Below are positions 7,360 to 14,657 of a stretch of DNA of 33,847 nucleotides, piece after piece (within the stretch, counting starts at the first letter, position 1; each line of letters opens with the position of its first letter). The DNA comes from Acidovorax sp. SUPP3334. Its GTDB lineage: Bacteria > Pseudomonadota > Gammaproteobacteria > Burkholderiales > Burkholderiaceae_C. The position numbers were made by a program, and so were the translations under genes. The notes beneath the pieces were generated by a model. It was given only the letters and a program-made list of their open reading frames with translations. It ran no database searches and was not told where the DNA came from. The stretch lies in contig NZ_BQXQ01000047.1 in the NCBI RefSeq assembly GCF_030159055.1, positions 1 through 33,847 of the forward strand, read 5' to 3'.

Positions 7360-8604
7360 TCAGGCCTTGATCTTGAAGCTGTCGGCGTATTTGGCGGGCT
7401 CCTTGCCGTCCCAGACCACGCCGTCCATCAGCTTGCTGGTGCGCGTCTCGCTCTTGGGCAGCGGTGCCTTGGCCGCGGTGGCGGCCTGTTTGTACAGGTC
7501 GATGCGGTTGATGGACTTGGCCACGGCCAGGTAATCGGGGTGGTCCTTGAGCAAGCCCCAGCGCTTGTGCTGCGTGAGGAACCACATGCCGTCGGACAGG
7601 TAGGGGAAGTTCACCGCGCCGTCGTTGTAGAACTTCATGTAGTTGGGGTCGTCCCAGGTCTTGCCCAGGCCGTTCTGGTAGCGGCCCAGGATGCGCTGGT
7701 TGATGGCGTCCACGCTGGTGTTCACGTAGGCCTTGCCGGCGATGGTTTCGGCCATCTTGTTCTTGTTGGCCAGGCCCTCGTCGATCCAGCGGCCGGCCTC
7801 CAGGATGGCGGCCGTCACGGCGCGCGCGGTGTTGGGGTACTTCTGCACGAACTCCGACGTGGTGCCCAGCACCTTCTCGGGGTGGTCCTTCCAGATGTCC
7901 TGCGTGGTGGTGGCGGTCACGCCGATGCCGTCCATGATGGCGCGGTGGTTCCAGGGCTCGCCCACGCAGAAGCCGTCCATGTTGCCCACCCGCATGTTGG
8001 CCACCATCTGCGGCGGCGGCACGGTGATGACCTTGGCGCCCTTGAGCGGGTCGATGCCGTTGGCCGCCAGCCAGTAGTAAAGCCACATGGCGTGCGTGCC
8101 GGTCGGGAAGGTCTGGGCGAAGGTGTATTCGCGCTTTTCCTTGGCCATGAGCTGGGCCAGCCCCGCGCCGTCCACCGCGCCGGCATCGGCCAGCTTCTTG
8201 CTGAGCGTGATGGCCTGGCCGTTGTTGTTGAGCGTCATGAGCACGGCCATGTCCTTCTTGGGGCCGCCGACGCCTAAGTGCACGCCGTACACCAGGCCGT
8301 ACAGCACGTGGGCGAAATCGAGTTCGCCGTTGGCGAGCTTGTCGCGCACGCCGGCCCAGCTGGCTTCCTTGCTGGGCACGATCTTCACGCCGTACTTCTG
8401 GTCGATGCCCAGCACCGAGGCCATCACCACGCTGGCGCAGTCGGTGAGCGGGATGAAGCCGATCTTCACTTCCTTCTTTTCCGGCGCGTCGGAGCCGGCT
8501 GCATACACCATGGAGCGCAGGGCGGGGCTCACGCCCACGGCCCCCACGGCGGCGGCCTGCAGCACGGTGCGGCGGTGGAGACTGGTTTTGGACAGGTCGG
8601 TCAT
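7360..8604 (-). CDS. nrtA: Nitrate ABC transporter, substrate-binding protein
   Basis: A 414-residue NrtA/CmpA-type binding protein. The N-terminus carries a twin-arginine-like signal (SLHRRTVLQAAAVGAVGVSPAL), so export in folded form to the periplasm is likely. The mature part has VKIGFIPLTDCASVVMA, PTGTHAMWLYYWLAANGIDP and VGEPWNHRAI, which are typical of the nitrate-binding branch. I use the ATG at 8604 because AAGGG is 9 bases upstream; the ATG at 8613 would sit almost on that site. It is the first gene of nrtA-nrtB-nrtD, expressed from a sigma-54-like promoter through a leader with a terminator. The signal sequence argues against this being the cytoplasmic sensor NasS, which is a NrtA homologue. 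Confidence 0.9.
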   Translation of the reverse strand: MTDLSKTSLHRRTVLQAAAVGAVGVSPALRSMVYAAGSDAPEKKEVKIGFIPLTDCASVVMASVLGIDQKYGVKIVPSKEASWAGVRDKLANGELDFAHVLYGLVYGVHLGVGGPKKDMAVLMTLNNNGQAITLSKKLADAGAVDGAGLAQLMAKEKREYTFAQTFPTGTHAMWLYYWLAANGIDPLKGAKVITVPPPQMVANMRVGNMDGFCVGEPWNHRAIMDGIGVTATTTQDIWKDHPEKVLGTTSEFVQKYPNTARAVTAAILEAGRWIDEGLANKNKMAETIAGKAYVNTSVDAINQRILGRYQNGLGKTWDDPNYMKFYNDGAVNFPYLSDGMWFLTQHKRWGLLKDHPDYLAVAKSINRIDLYKQAATAAKAPLPKSETRTSKLMDGVVWDGKEPAKYADSFKIKA

Positions 8605-8640
8605 GGAAGGCATCCCTTGGCTTGGCTGGCAACGTGGAAA

Positions 8641-8710
8641 AACAAAAAAGGCGTCCTCACACGCCTGCAGGCTGCCTGGTGGCAGCGCCGCGAGCGGTGG
8701 GGACGCCTTT
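8641..8710 (-). terminator. Intrinsic terminator in the nrt leader (attenuator)
   Basis: On the minus strand AAAGGCGTCC (8710-8701) pairs with GGACGCCTTT (8656-8647), which runs into TTTTTTGTTTTT (8649 down to about 8638). It encloses a second small hairpin CTGCC-ACCA-GGCAG. It lies about 37 bases before the nrtA start and after the promoter, so it must be bypassed for operon expression. This is the expected layout for ANTAR-mediated antitermination. Confidence 0.85.
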
Positions 8711-8720
8711 GTCCGGATTG

Positions 8721-8773
8721 GGAGAGATTCACCCGCCGTTGGGTGGCTTCTCCTCAGCAGACCTATGGTCTTG
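8721..8773 (-). promoter_or_regulatory. ANTAR-type antitermination leader (hairpins P1 and P2)
   Basis: In the minus-strand transcript, CACCC-AACGGC-GGGTG (8745-8730) forms a hairpin with a hexanucleotide loop having A at position 1 and G at position 4, the recognition feature of ANTAR substrate RNAs. Flanking GGAGA/TCTCC (8753-8721) can extend the stem. A second hairpin AGACC-ATA-GGTCT (8771-8759) lies just upstream in the P1 place, but its loop is too short to fit the hexaloop rule. The terminator at 8641-8710 follows directly. A NasT-like ANTAR protein encoded about 1 kb away is the likely ligand. The hairpins are seen; antitermination is inferred. Confidence 0.75.
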
Positions 8774-8783
8774 GAGGGGTGAT

Positions 8784-8800
8784 AGCAAATTCTGTGCCAA
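8784..8800 (-). promoter_or_regulatory. Sigma-54 promoter of the nrt operon
   Basis: The minus strand reads TTGGCACAGAATTTGCT, which matches the RpoN consensus YTGGCAC-R-N4-TTGCW with correct GG/GC spacing. The predicted start of transcription is near 8773, immediately before hairpin P1. This predicts NtrC-dependent expression under nitrogen limitation. I did not find a complete NtrC dyad upstream, only a TGCACC half-site near 8940-8945. Confidence 0.75.
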
Positions 8801-8972
8801 ACGGGTTTGCGCATGGGTTTGCGCTGTCGGCTTCGAGCGGAGCAATGGATCGCCCATGGCCCAGACGTTCGCAGTTCTTCGAGCCACCACCCAGTCATGG
8901 GCGCATGACGCCCTATGCCTGTGCAGCGCTCCCGGTTGCGGTGCAAAGATGCTTCAGTTCGGTATACGGCGG

Positions 8973-8997
8973 TTCGCTGTGCGGTCAATCTGTTCGC
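8973..8997 (+). promoter_or_regulatory. PIP box (HrpX-type), TTCGC-N15-TTCGC
   Basis: Two TTCGC half-sites are separated by exactly 15 bases, a perfect match to the plant-inducible promoter box used by HrpX/HrpB in Xanthomonas, Ralstonia and Acidovorax. A third TTCGG at 8958-8962 precedes them. An A-rich TAAAAAT begins 29 bases downstream (9027), roughly where the -10 is expected. The ORF at 9069 starts 71 bases after the box. Confidence 0.75.
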
Positions 8998-9068
8998 CGC
9001 GTCCCTGTCGCTATTTGCACGGTCGCTAAAAATGCTTTCTCCTCAATTGATAGACAAAAGGATATAAA

Positions 9069-9524
9069 TTGTTCAACAGAATCAGCGGCAATAGTTCAGC
9101 ATATCGTCCTCCAGTTGATCATTCCCCGGGAAGCTCTCCCGAGCGCATTGCAGAGTCGACAAGCAAGGTGCAGGCATGGGATATGTCTTTCAGTCCCCCG
9201 CGAGCATCAAATCGCCCGCGCCCAAGTTCTTCGGAGCCGTCCAGCCTGCCTCCTAGGGGCGCATTCTTTTCATCAAGCACCAAGCCTGATCGCGGGCACG
9301 CCGTCATGGACGATAAAAGCGTCGCTGGAGGAGGTGGTGATCGAAAGATGCAAGCGCAGACAAAGCTCAATCAGCGGGCGGGCGGGCTGCTGAAACAGTA
9401 CCCGGAAGGGCTTCCAGACGATGTGAAGAAGGCCGTTAAATCGGGCCGCGCATTTCAGGTTTCGTCCAGCGAAGGCAAGAAGGTGTACGAAACCTATAAA
9501 ACAATGCTGAAAGAATCTGAGTAA
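9069..9524 (+). CDS. Candidate type III secreted effector, 151 aa
   Basis: I do not recognise a domain, but the context is that of an effector. There is a perfect PIP box upstream, and the first 50 residues are rich in Ser (11) and Pro (7) with no acidic residue among the first 15, the composition seen in type III secretion signals. The proposed start is a TTG with AAGG 7 bases upstream; the first in-frame ATG would be at 9183 and would remove that region. The C-terminal third is charged and probably helical (GLPDDVKKAVKSGRAFQ, GKKVYETYKTML). Base composition is lower in GC than the neighbours. No chaperone gene is adjacent. Secretion and function are inferred only. Confidence 0.6.
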   Translation: MFNRISGNSSAYRPPVDHSPGSSPERIAESTSKVQAWDMSFSPPRASNRPRPSSSEPSSLPPRGAFFSSSTKPDRGHAVMDDKSVAGGGGDRKMQAQTKLNQRAGGLLKQYPEGLPDDVKKAVKSGRAFQVSSSEGKKVYETYKTMLKESE

Positions 9525-9546
9525 ACAGGTAAGTCACACGTCGAGA

Positions 9547-10173
9547 TCAGCCCAGCAGGTCCGCCACGTCCAGCATGCGCTGGGCCACCTCGACCAGCTT
9601 CATGCCCTTGTCCATCGCGCTCTTGCGCAGCTTGTCGTAGGCCGCCTGTTCGGTCAGGCCCTGGCGCTGCATCAGCAGGCCCTTGGCGCGGTCGATAGTC
9701 TTGCGGTCCTTCAGCTCGCTGCGCGCGTCGGCCAGTTCGGCGCGCAGTGCCTGCTCGTGCTGAAAGCGCGCCATCGCCACATCCAGGATGGGGCGGATGC
9801 GCTGGGGCGACAGCCCGGCCACGATGTAGGCCGACACGCCCGCGGCCACCGCCTGGCGCACGTGGGAGGGGTCGTCGTCGTTGGTGAACATCACGATGGC
9901 GCGGGGCGCATCGCGGGTGGCCATCACCACGTGCTCCAGCGCGTCGCGGGCGTCGCTCTCGGCGTCCACGATCACCAGGTCGGGCTGCAACTGCGCGAGC
10001 CGCTCGCTCAAAAACACGTCGGCCGGCAGGGTGGCCACCAGATTGAAGTTGTTTTCCAGCAGGCCGATGCGCAGCGCCCGCGAGCGCTCGGCTTGCAGCT
10101 GGGCGTGCTCGTCGTCTTCGGCGCCTACCGCCAGATCGGGGGCCACCACCACGATGCGCAGGGAGTCGGTCAT
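9547..10173 (-). CDS. nasT: ANTAR-domain response regulator, NasT-like
   Basis: A 208-residue RNA-binding antiterminator. The N-terminal receiver-like domain (about 1-125) keeps the phosphoacceptor-position Asp in LVIVDAES (D70) and the MFTNDDD loop. A coiled helix (about 130-155) leads to the ANTAR domain (about 146-204: LKDRKTIDRAKGLLMQ, LTEQAAYDKLRKSAMDKGMKL, VAQRML). It is NasT-like because it lies close to the nrt operon, whose leader carries an ANTAR-type hairpin and terminator. The expected partner NasS (a cytoplasmic nitrate sensor resembling NrtA) is not in the window. The binding site is weak (GGGG), consistent with low expression. The gene converges on the candidate effector gene. 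Confidence 0.85.
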   Translation of the reverse strand: MTDSLRIVVVAPDLAVGAEDDEHAQLQAERSRALRIGLLENNFNLVATLPADVFLSERLAQLQPDLVIVDAESDARDALEHVVMATRDAPRAIVMFTNDDDPSHVRQAVAAGVSAYIVAGLSPQRIRPILDVAMARFQHEQALRAELADARSELKDRKTIDRAKGLLMQRQGLTEQAAYDKLRKSAMDKGMKLVEVAQRMLDVADLLG

Positions 10174-10349
10174 GCCCCAATCTTAAGCAATAAATGCGCC
10201 CATCCTGGTGCGTCGTCGCGGTGCCGACCCTTGGGCGCTGCACTTCTGCGCCGGAATGCACTGCGCGGGTGCATTAGCGGCGCTTTCAGGCTGTGATGGA
10301 AATTGCTAATAGATGTAACTTGCTATGGAGCAGGGGTTACCCGATAGCG

Positions 10350-10367
10350 TAAGACTCTTCCGTCTTA
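10350..10367. promoter_or_regulatory. Inverted repeat upstream of the binding-protein gene
   Basis: TAAGAC-TCTTCC-GTCTTA is a perfect 6-base-arm inverted repeat 53 bases before the lipoprotein start at 10421, next to a TATATA stretch that may be part of the promoter. It could be an operator or a leader hairpin; nothing shows which. Confidence 0.3.
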
Positions 10368-10420
10368 TATACATCCAGATACATTTAAACCACTGAACTG
10401 AATGGAACGGAGCTGGAGAT

Positions 10421-11572
10421 ATGAGCACACAACGAAGCAGGCGCGCGGCGCTGCTGGCGATGGCAGCGCTGGCCGCTGCCCTGGGGGCCGGTTGCAGCAA
10501 GGTGCCCGACACCATCAAGATCGGCGTGGCGCAGCCGCTGTCGGGACCGCTGGGCGCGCTGGGGCAGGACATGCTCAACAGCGTGACGCTGGCGGTGCAG
10601 GAGCTCAACAAATCCGGCTTCACGGTGGACGGCAAGGCCGTCACCCTGGAAGTGGTCGCGCAGGACGACCGCGCCGATGCCGACTCCGGCAAGAAGGCCG
10701 CGCAGCAGCTGGTCGAATCGGGCGTGGTGGCGGTCATCGGCAATCTGAACTCGGGTGTGAGCATCGCCGCCGCGCCCATCTATGGCGAAAAGGGCATCGC
10801 GCAGCTGGCCATCTCCACCAACCCGCGCTTCACCGAACTGGGCCTGCAGACCACCCTGCGACTGGTGGCCAACGACAACCTGCAGGCCCGCGCCATGGGC
10901 TCGTTCGCCGCCACGCAGCTCAGCACCGCCAGCTACGCCGTGCTGGACGACGGCACGCCCTATGGCAAGGGCCTGGCGGACGGCGCGGCCAAGCAGCTCG
11001 CCACCGAAAAGAAGGAAGTCACCGTGCGCCAGTCGTTCGACGACAAGACCACGGCCTTCGACGAAGTGGCCCGGCGCCTGCAGACCGCCAAGGTGGGCGT
11101 GATCGTCACCACGCTCAACGACTTCCAGGTGCTGGCCCTGATGCAGGCGCTGCAGAAGATCAACTACACCCAGCTGTCCGTACTGGGCGGCGACACCATC
11201 AAGACCACCGACATGGCCAAGGCTGCGGGCATGGTGACCGCCATCTACGCCACCTCGCCCGTGCTGGAGCCGCGCGAGTTCATCACCGGCCGCCAGTTCC
11301 TGGACCGCTACAACGCGGCCTTCAAGAAGGCGCCCGCATATGGCGGCCACTACAGCTACGACGCGACCTACGTGCTGGCGTCCGCCATCAAGCAGGCGAA
11401 GTCGGCCGACCCGAAAGAAGTGACCAAGGCCCTGCGCGCCATCAACGGCTACGCCCCCGTCACCGGCACCATGACCTGGGACGAAAAGGGCGAGCAGCGC
11501 TACGGCGCCGTGGGCGTGTACAGCCTGCGCGGCAGCAACTGGGAGCTGCGCATGCGCTCCGACCGCTGGTAA
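10421..11572 (+). CDS. Branched-chain amino acid-type ABC transporter binding lipoprotein
   Basis: 383 residues with a lipoprotein signal (LGAGC, Cys25), so it is probably membrane-anchored on the periplasmic side. The mature protein is a LivK/LivJ-type binding protein (Peripl_BP_6 fold): IKIGVAQPLSGPLGALGQDM, VVAVIGNLNSGVSIAAAPIY, then YAVLDDGTPYGKGLADG and GHYSYDATYVLASAIKQAK. GGAG lies a few bases before the ATG. No permease or ATPase genes are adjacent, so it is either an orphan binding protein or serves a transporter encoded elsewhere. The ligand cannot be read from sequence; branched-chain amino acids, amides or aromatic compounds are all known for the family. Confidence 0.88.
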   Translation: MSTQRSRRAALLAMAALAAALGAGCSKVPDTIKIGVAQPLSGPLGALGQDMLNSVTLAVQELNKSGFTVDGKAVTLEVVAQDDRADADSGKKAAQQLVESGVVAVIGNLNSGVSIAAAPIYGEKGIAQLAISTNPRFTELGLQTTLRLVANDNLQARAMGSFAATQLSTASYAVLDDGTPYGKGLADGAAKQLATEKKEVTVRQSFDDKTTAFDEVARRLQTAKVGVIVTTLNDFQVLALMQALQKINYTQLSVLGGDTIKTTDMAKAAGMVTAIYATSPVLEPREFITGRQFLDRYNAAFKKAPAYGGHYSYDATYVLASAIKQAKSADPKEVTKALRAINGYAPVTGTMTWDEKGEQRYGAVGVYSLRGSNWELRMRSDRW

Positions 11573-11598
11573 GCAGGCACGAGGTGAGGGGGCAGGGC

Positions 11599-11639
11599 GG
11601 CGCCGGGCCGTTGCCCCTGGCCGCCGAGGGCCCGGCGCC
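11599..11639 (+). terminator. Strong hairpin between binding-protein gene and tsaD
   Basis: GGCGCCGGGCC (11599-11609) pairs perfectly with GGCCCGGCGCC (11629-11639). There is no T-run after it, so it is either a terminator of the T-poor kind or just a stable intergenic hairpin 20 bases before tsaD. Confidence 0.4.
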
Positions 11640-11659
11640 CAGGTTCTACACTCGGGCGC

Positions 11660-12700
11660 ATGAGTCTGCTGATCCTCGGAATCGAATCCTCCTGCGATGA
11701 AACCGGCGTGGCGCTGGTGCAGTCGCCCACCGGCGACGGCGTGCCCACCCTGGTCGCCCATGCCCTGCACAGCCAGATCGACATGCACCAGGCCTATGGC
11801 GGCGTGGTGCCCGAACTGGCCAGCCGCGACCACATCCGCCGCGTGCTGCCCCTCACCGAAACCGTTCTGGCCGAATCGGGCCGAAGCCTGGCCGATGTCG
11901 ATGTGGTCGCCTACACGCGCGGCCCGGGCCTGGCCGGCGCGCTGCTGGTGGGCGCCGGCGTGGCGTGCGCCCTGGGCGCCGCGCTCGACAAGCCCGTGCT
12001 GGGCGTGCACCACCTCGAAGGGCACCTGCTGTCGCCCTTCCTCAGCGCCGACCCTCCCGAGTTTCCCTTTATCGCGCTGCTGGTCTCCGGCGGGCACACG
12101 CAACTGATGCGCGTCGATGGCGTGGGCCGCTACGAAATGCTGGGCGAAACCATCGACGACGCCGCAGGCGAAGCCTTCGATAAATCCGCCAAGCTGATGG
12201 GCCTGGGCTATCCCGGCGGCCCCGCGCTGTCGCGGCTGGCGGAGCAGGGCGACCCGGCCGCCTTCAAGCTGCCGCGCCCGCTGCTGCACAGCGGCAACCT
12301 CGATTTTTCGTTCGCGGGCCTGAAGACCGCCGTGCTCACCCAGGCCAAGAAGCTGGGCGACGACCTGCCCGCGCGCAAGGCCGACCTGGCCGCGAGCACG
12401 CAGGCCGCCATCGTCGATGTGCTGGTCCGCAAGACCATGACGGCCCTGCAGCAAAGCGGGCTGCACCGCGTGGTGGTGGCGGGCGGCGTGGGCGCCAATC
12501 GGTCATTGCGCGAGCAGCTCGACGCCGCCTGCGCACGGGCCAAGGTGCGGGTGCATTACCCCGAGTTGCACCTGTGCACCGACAACGGCGCCATGATCGC
12601 CATGGCCGCCGCCATGCGCCTGCAGGCCGGCAGCCAGCAGGCCAATCGCGACTACGCTTTCGACGTGAAGCCGCGCTGGCCGCTGGACACGCTGCAGTAA
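11660..12700 (+). CDS. tsaD: tRNA N6-threonylcarbamoyladenosine synthase subunit TsaD
   Basis: 346 residues, full length. With TsaB, TsaE and TsaC products it adds the threonylcarbamoyl group to A37 of ANN-decoding tRNAs. The N-terminus [17 protein letters not shown] is the family hallmark. The metal-binding HHLEGH is at 117-122 (H118, H122), and the second metal-site region [14 protein letters not shown] is near the C-terminus. Nucleotide-site glycines are in [10 protein letters not shown] and [13 protein letters not shown]. This is an essential housekeeping gene and shows the surrounding DNA is core chromosome. The TsaB/TsaE partners are not in the window. Confidence 0.97.
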   Translation: MSLLILGIESSCDETGVALVQSPTGDGVPTLVAHALHSQIDMHQAYGGVVPELASRDHIRRVLPLTETVLAESGRSLADVDVVAYTRGPGLAGALLVGAGVACALGAALDKPVLGVHHLEGHLLSPFLSADPPEFPFIALLVSGGHTQLMRVDGVGRYEMLGETIDDAAGEAFDKSAKLMGLGYPGGPALSRLAEQGDPAAFKLPRPLLHSGNLDFSFAGLKTAVLTQAKKLGDDLPARKADLAASTQAAIVDVLVRKTMTALQQSGLHRVVVAGGVGANRSLREQLDAACARAKVRVHYPELHLCTDNGAMIAMAAAMRLQAGSQQANRDYAFDVKPRWPLDTLQ

Positions 12701-12730
12701 GCGGTGGTCTTTCGACGGGGGCATCGGGCA

Positions 12731-12762
12731 CAAAAAACGCCCTGGCGTTTCGGCCAGGGCGC
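12731..12762 (-). terminator. Intrinsic terminator, between tsaD and hsp20
   Basis: GCCCTGGC and GGCCAGGGC form a stem (12738-12761) with a small loop. On the minus strand it is followed by TTTTTT (12737-12732), so it terminates the hsp20 transcript. On the plus strand it may also stop tsaD transcription, though it lacks a T-run there. Confidence 0.8.
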
Positions 12763-12870
12763 TCGGGGCGCTGTTGAAGCATCGCGGTGAATCCAGCGGC
12801 GGATTTCTCGGTCAGCCAGATTCTTCGACGCGACCGGGCGCTGCGTGCTGCGCCGCCCGGCCGGGCGTCC

Positions 12871-13248
12871 TTACGCGATGGCCAGTTGCGTAGCGCGGCT
12901 TTCCGGCACGACCTTGCCCAGCACCAGCGTCAGCACGCCGTTTTCGAGCTTGGCCGAGCTGGCGGCCACATCGATGTCCGCTGGCAGTTCCCAGGCACGC
13001 TGCACCTGGCGCGGCGCACCTTCCACGCTGGCCAGGCGGACCTGATTGCCTTCGATGGTCAGCTGCAGTTGTTCACGGCTCAGGCCGGGCAGGTCCATCT
13101 GCAGGGTCACGGTTTTTTCGTCCTGCTGGACGGTGTAGCCGGCCGCCACCGGGGCCGACAGGGTATGGTTCAAGAAGCGCTGCAGGGCCACGTCCGCGGA
13201 GCGGGGGGCGTTGAAAGCGGAGCGACGGATCACAGGGGCGAAAATCAT
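12871..13248 (-). CDS. Small heat-shock protein, Hsp20/alpha-crystallin family
   Basis: 125 residues, an ATP-independent holdase that keeps unfolding proteins soluble in the cytoplasm. The alpha-crystallin domain spans about 38-118: YTVQQDEKTVTLQMDLPGLSREQL, then VQRAWELPADIDV, and the diagnostic A-x(3)-NGVL motif (AKLENGVLTLVLGK). The usual C-terminal I-x-I/V oligomerisation motif is not evident; the tail is short (ATQLAIA). The ATG at 13248 has AGGAG 8 bases upstream; the longer ORF reading is not supported. A sigma-32-like promoter and a terminator flank it, so it is a single-gene heat-shock unit. Confidence 0.92.
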   Translation of the reverse strand: MIFAPVIRRSAFNAPRSADVALQRFLNHTLSAPVAAGYTVQQDEKTVTLQMDLPGLSREQLQLTIEGNQVRLASVEGAPRQVQRAWELPADIDVAASSAKLENGVLTLVLGKVVPESRATQLAIA

Positions 13249-13309
13249 TAAAAAAACTCCTGAAACACAGTGTTTTCGCGGCTCCCGGGTCGTTCGCCGC
13301 ATGGTCCAC

Positions 13310-13337
13310 AAATGTGTGTGGGATGCGGCATTTCAAG
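13310..13337 (-). promoter_or_regulatory. Sigma-32-like heat-shock promoter for hsp20
   Basis: The minus strand has CTTGAAA (13337-13331), a 13-base spacer and ACACATTT (13317-13310), close to the RpoH consensus CTTGAA / CCCCATNT. It lies about 60 bases before the hsp20 start. The rest of the 313-base gap between hsp20 and the next gene shows only an AAAC/GTTT hairpin just before the hsp20 ribosome site. Confidence 0.55.
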
Positions 13338-13561
13338 GGCGTTGCAGCGCACGAATCTGCCTTGCGCATGCACCGGACCGGCCTGGGGATTCCTGCCGTT
13401 TTTACAAGGTGCCGCCGCTCACGATGTCGCGCCGCAGGAACCCGCGCGGCGCTGCCGCATCCCATCCGCAGTCGCTGCCGCCGCCGTTTCGCGGGGTTAC
13501 ACCCCTTTGTCCGAACGCGTCTTTCGCAGCCTTCACAATGCACGCTGATCAGGGAACCGCC

Positions 13562-14410
13562 ATGCCAACTTTTCGTCCTCCGTCATCACGTTCACGCCTT
13601 CGCGCTTCGCACCGTCCCCGCCACCTCGCCGTGCTGGCGTTGTCCACCGCGCTCGTGTCCCTCCTGGCCGGCTGCGCCGGCAATTCGGTCCCAGGGCTGG
13701 ATCGCGCCCCGCGCTTCGACCCCGACGACTTCGACAGCGCCAGCATGCACACGCGCCACATCAACGCCCCCCAGGCACGCGTGTGCGAAGGTGCCCGCCG
13801 CGCCTTGCTGAGCCAGGGCTATCTCGTGAGCACCGCCAGCGCCGAAGTCGTCGCTGGCCGCAAGTACTTCCAGCCCTCCAGCGACATTCACTACGAAGTC
13901 GAAATGCGCGTCGTCTGCGCCACCGAGGGCGGCGACAAGACCCGCACCGCCGCGTTCGCCAGCGCCCTGCAGGACCGCTACGTGATCAAGAAGATCAACA
14001 ACTCGGCATCGCTCGGCGTGGGCGCGCTGGGCTCGGTCTCGCTGCCGTTTTCGGCCAGCGACGACACGCTCGTGAAGGTGGGCAGCGAAACCGTGACCGA
14101 CCCGCGCTTCTACGACCGCTTCTTCCAGTTGTTCGACCGCTTCGTGCCCGCCGCGCGCGAGCAGGTGGGCCAGCCATCGCCCACCGTGCCGCCCACGATC
14201 GCGAACGAAACCGCCAAGAAAGAGGCCCGCGAATCCGGCGAGGTGCATGAGCTTTTGCCCATGCCCGTCACCATTCCGGTCCCCGTCCCACGCCCGCCGG
14301 CCGTCACGGGGTTTCCGATGCCGCCAGCTGCGGGCGCCGGGGTGGAGGCGCCAGCGGCCGAGCCCGAGGCGGCACCCGCCACCGCGCCCGCATCCGCGCC
14401 AGTGCGCTGA
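13562..14410 (+). CDS. DUF2242-like lipoprotein
   Basis: 282 residues. A basic N-terminus and hydrophobic stretch end in a lipobox (SLLAGC), so it is likely an outer- or inner-membrane lipoprotein. The central domain (about 50-205) has GARRALLSQGYLVS, KYFQPSSDIHYEVEMRVVCA and a C-terminal FYDRFFQLFDRFV, in keeping with DUF2242 (recalled). The last 60 residues are a Pro/Ala/Glu-rich low-complexity tail. I use the ATG at 13562, preceded by AGGGA; an in-frame ATG at 13538 has no site. A GC-rich palindrome without a T-run lies downstream at 14480-14499. Function unknown. Confidence 0.8.
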   Translation: MPTFRPPSSRSRLRASHRPRHLAVLALSTALVSLLAGCAGNSVPGLDRAPRFDPDDFDSASMHTRHINAPQARVCEGARRALLSQGYLVSTASAEVVAGRKYFQPSSDIHYEVEMRVVCATEGGDKTRTAAFASALQDRYVIKKINNSASLGVGALGSVSLPFSASDDTLVKVGSETVTDPRFYDRFFQLFDRFVPAAREQVGQPSPTVPPTIANETAKKEARESGEVHELLPMPVTIPVPVPRPPAVTGFPMPPAAGAGVEAPAAEPEAAPATAPASAPVR

Positions 14411-14657
14411 GCGGCGGCAGGCGCTGCGTTCTCCGCGCACAGTCCAGCGCGGCGGGCAGGCCCTTGGGGCCGCTCGAAGGGCCTCGCGGGCGCGAGGCCA
14501 TGCGGGTGGATACGGTTGCCCGATGACTGGGTGACTGCGAGGATTGCGCAGCGCGCCGATGCCGCGCGTGTCAGTTGTCAGGCCGCTCCGATACACTGCG
14601 CGCCTTTCCATCCCGGGCGGCTGCCTTGCTGGCGGCGCGGCCCACAGGACCGCTCGC

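Noticed and set aside
7360-8604. NrtA-type protein as the nitrate sensor NasS
   Set aside because: It has a twin-arginine-like export signal and is first in an operon with permease and ATPase genes.
5558-8632. 1024-codon minus-strand frame spanning the nrt operon
   Set aside because: Only its last 268 codons are a real gene (nrtD); the rest is an out-of-frame reading of nrtB and nrtA.
8605-8988. N-terminal extension of nrtA to 542 residues
   Set aside because: It would run through the sigma-54 promoter, the ANTAR hairpins and the terminator, and the extension has no family-like sequence.
14480-14499. GC-rich palindrome after the DUF2242-like gene as a terminator
   Set aside because: The loop would be only 2-4 bases and no T-run follows on either strand; it is recorded only as a hairpin.
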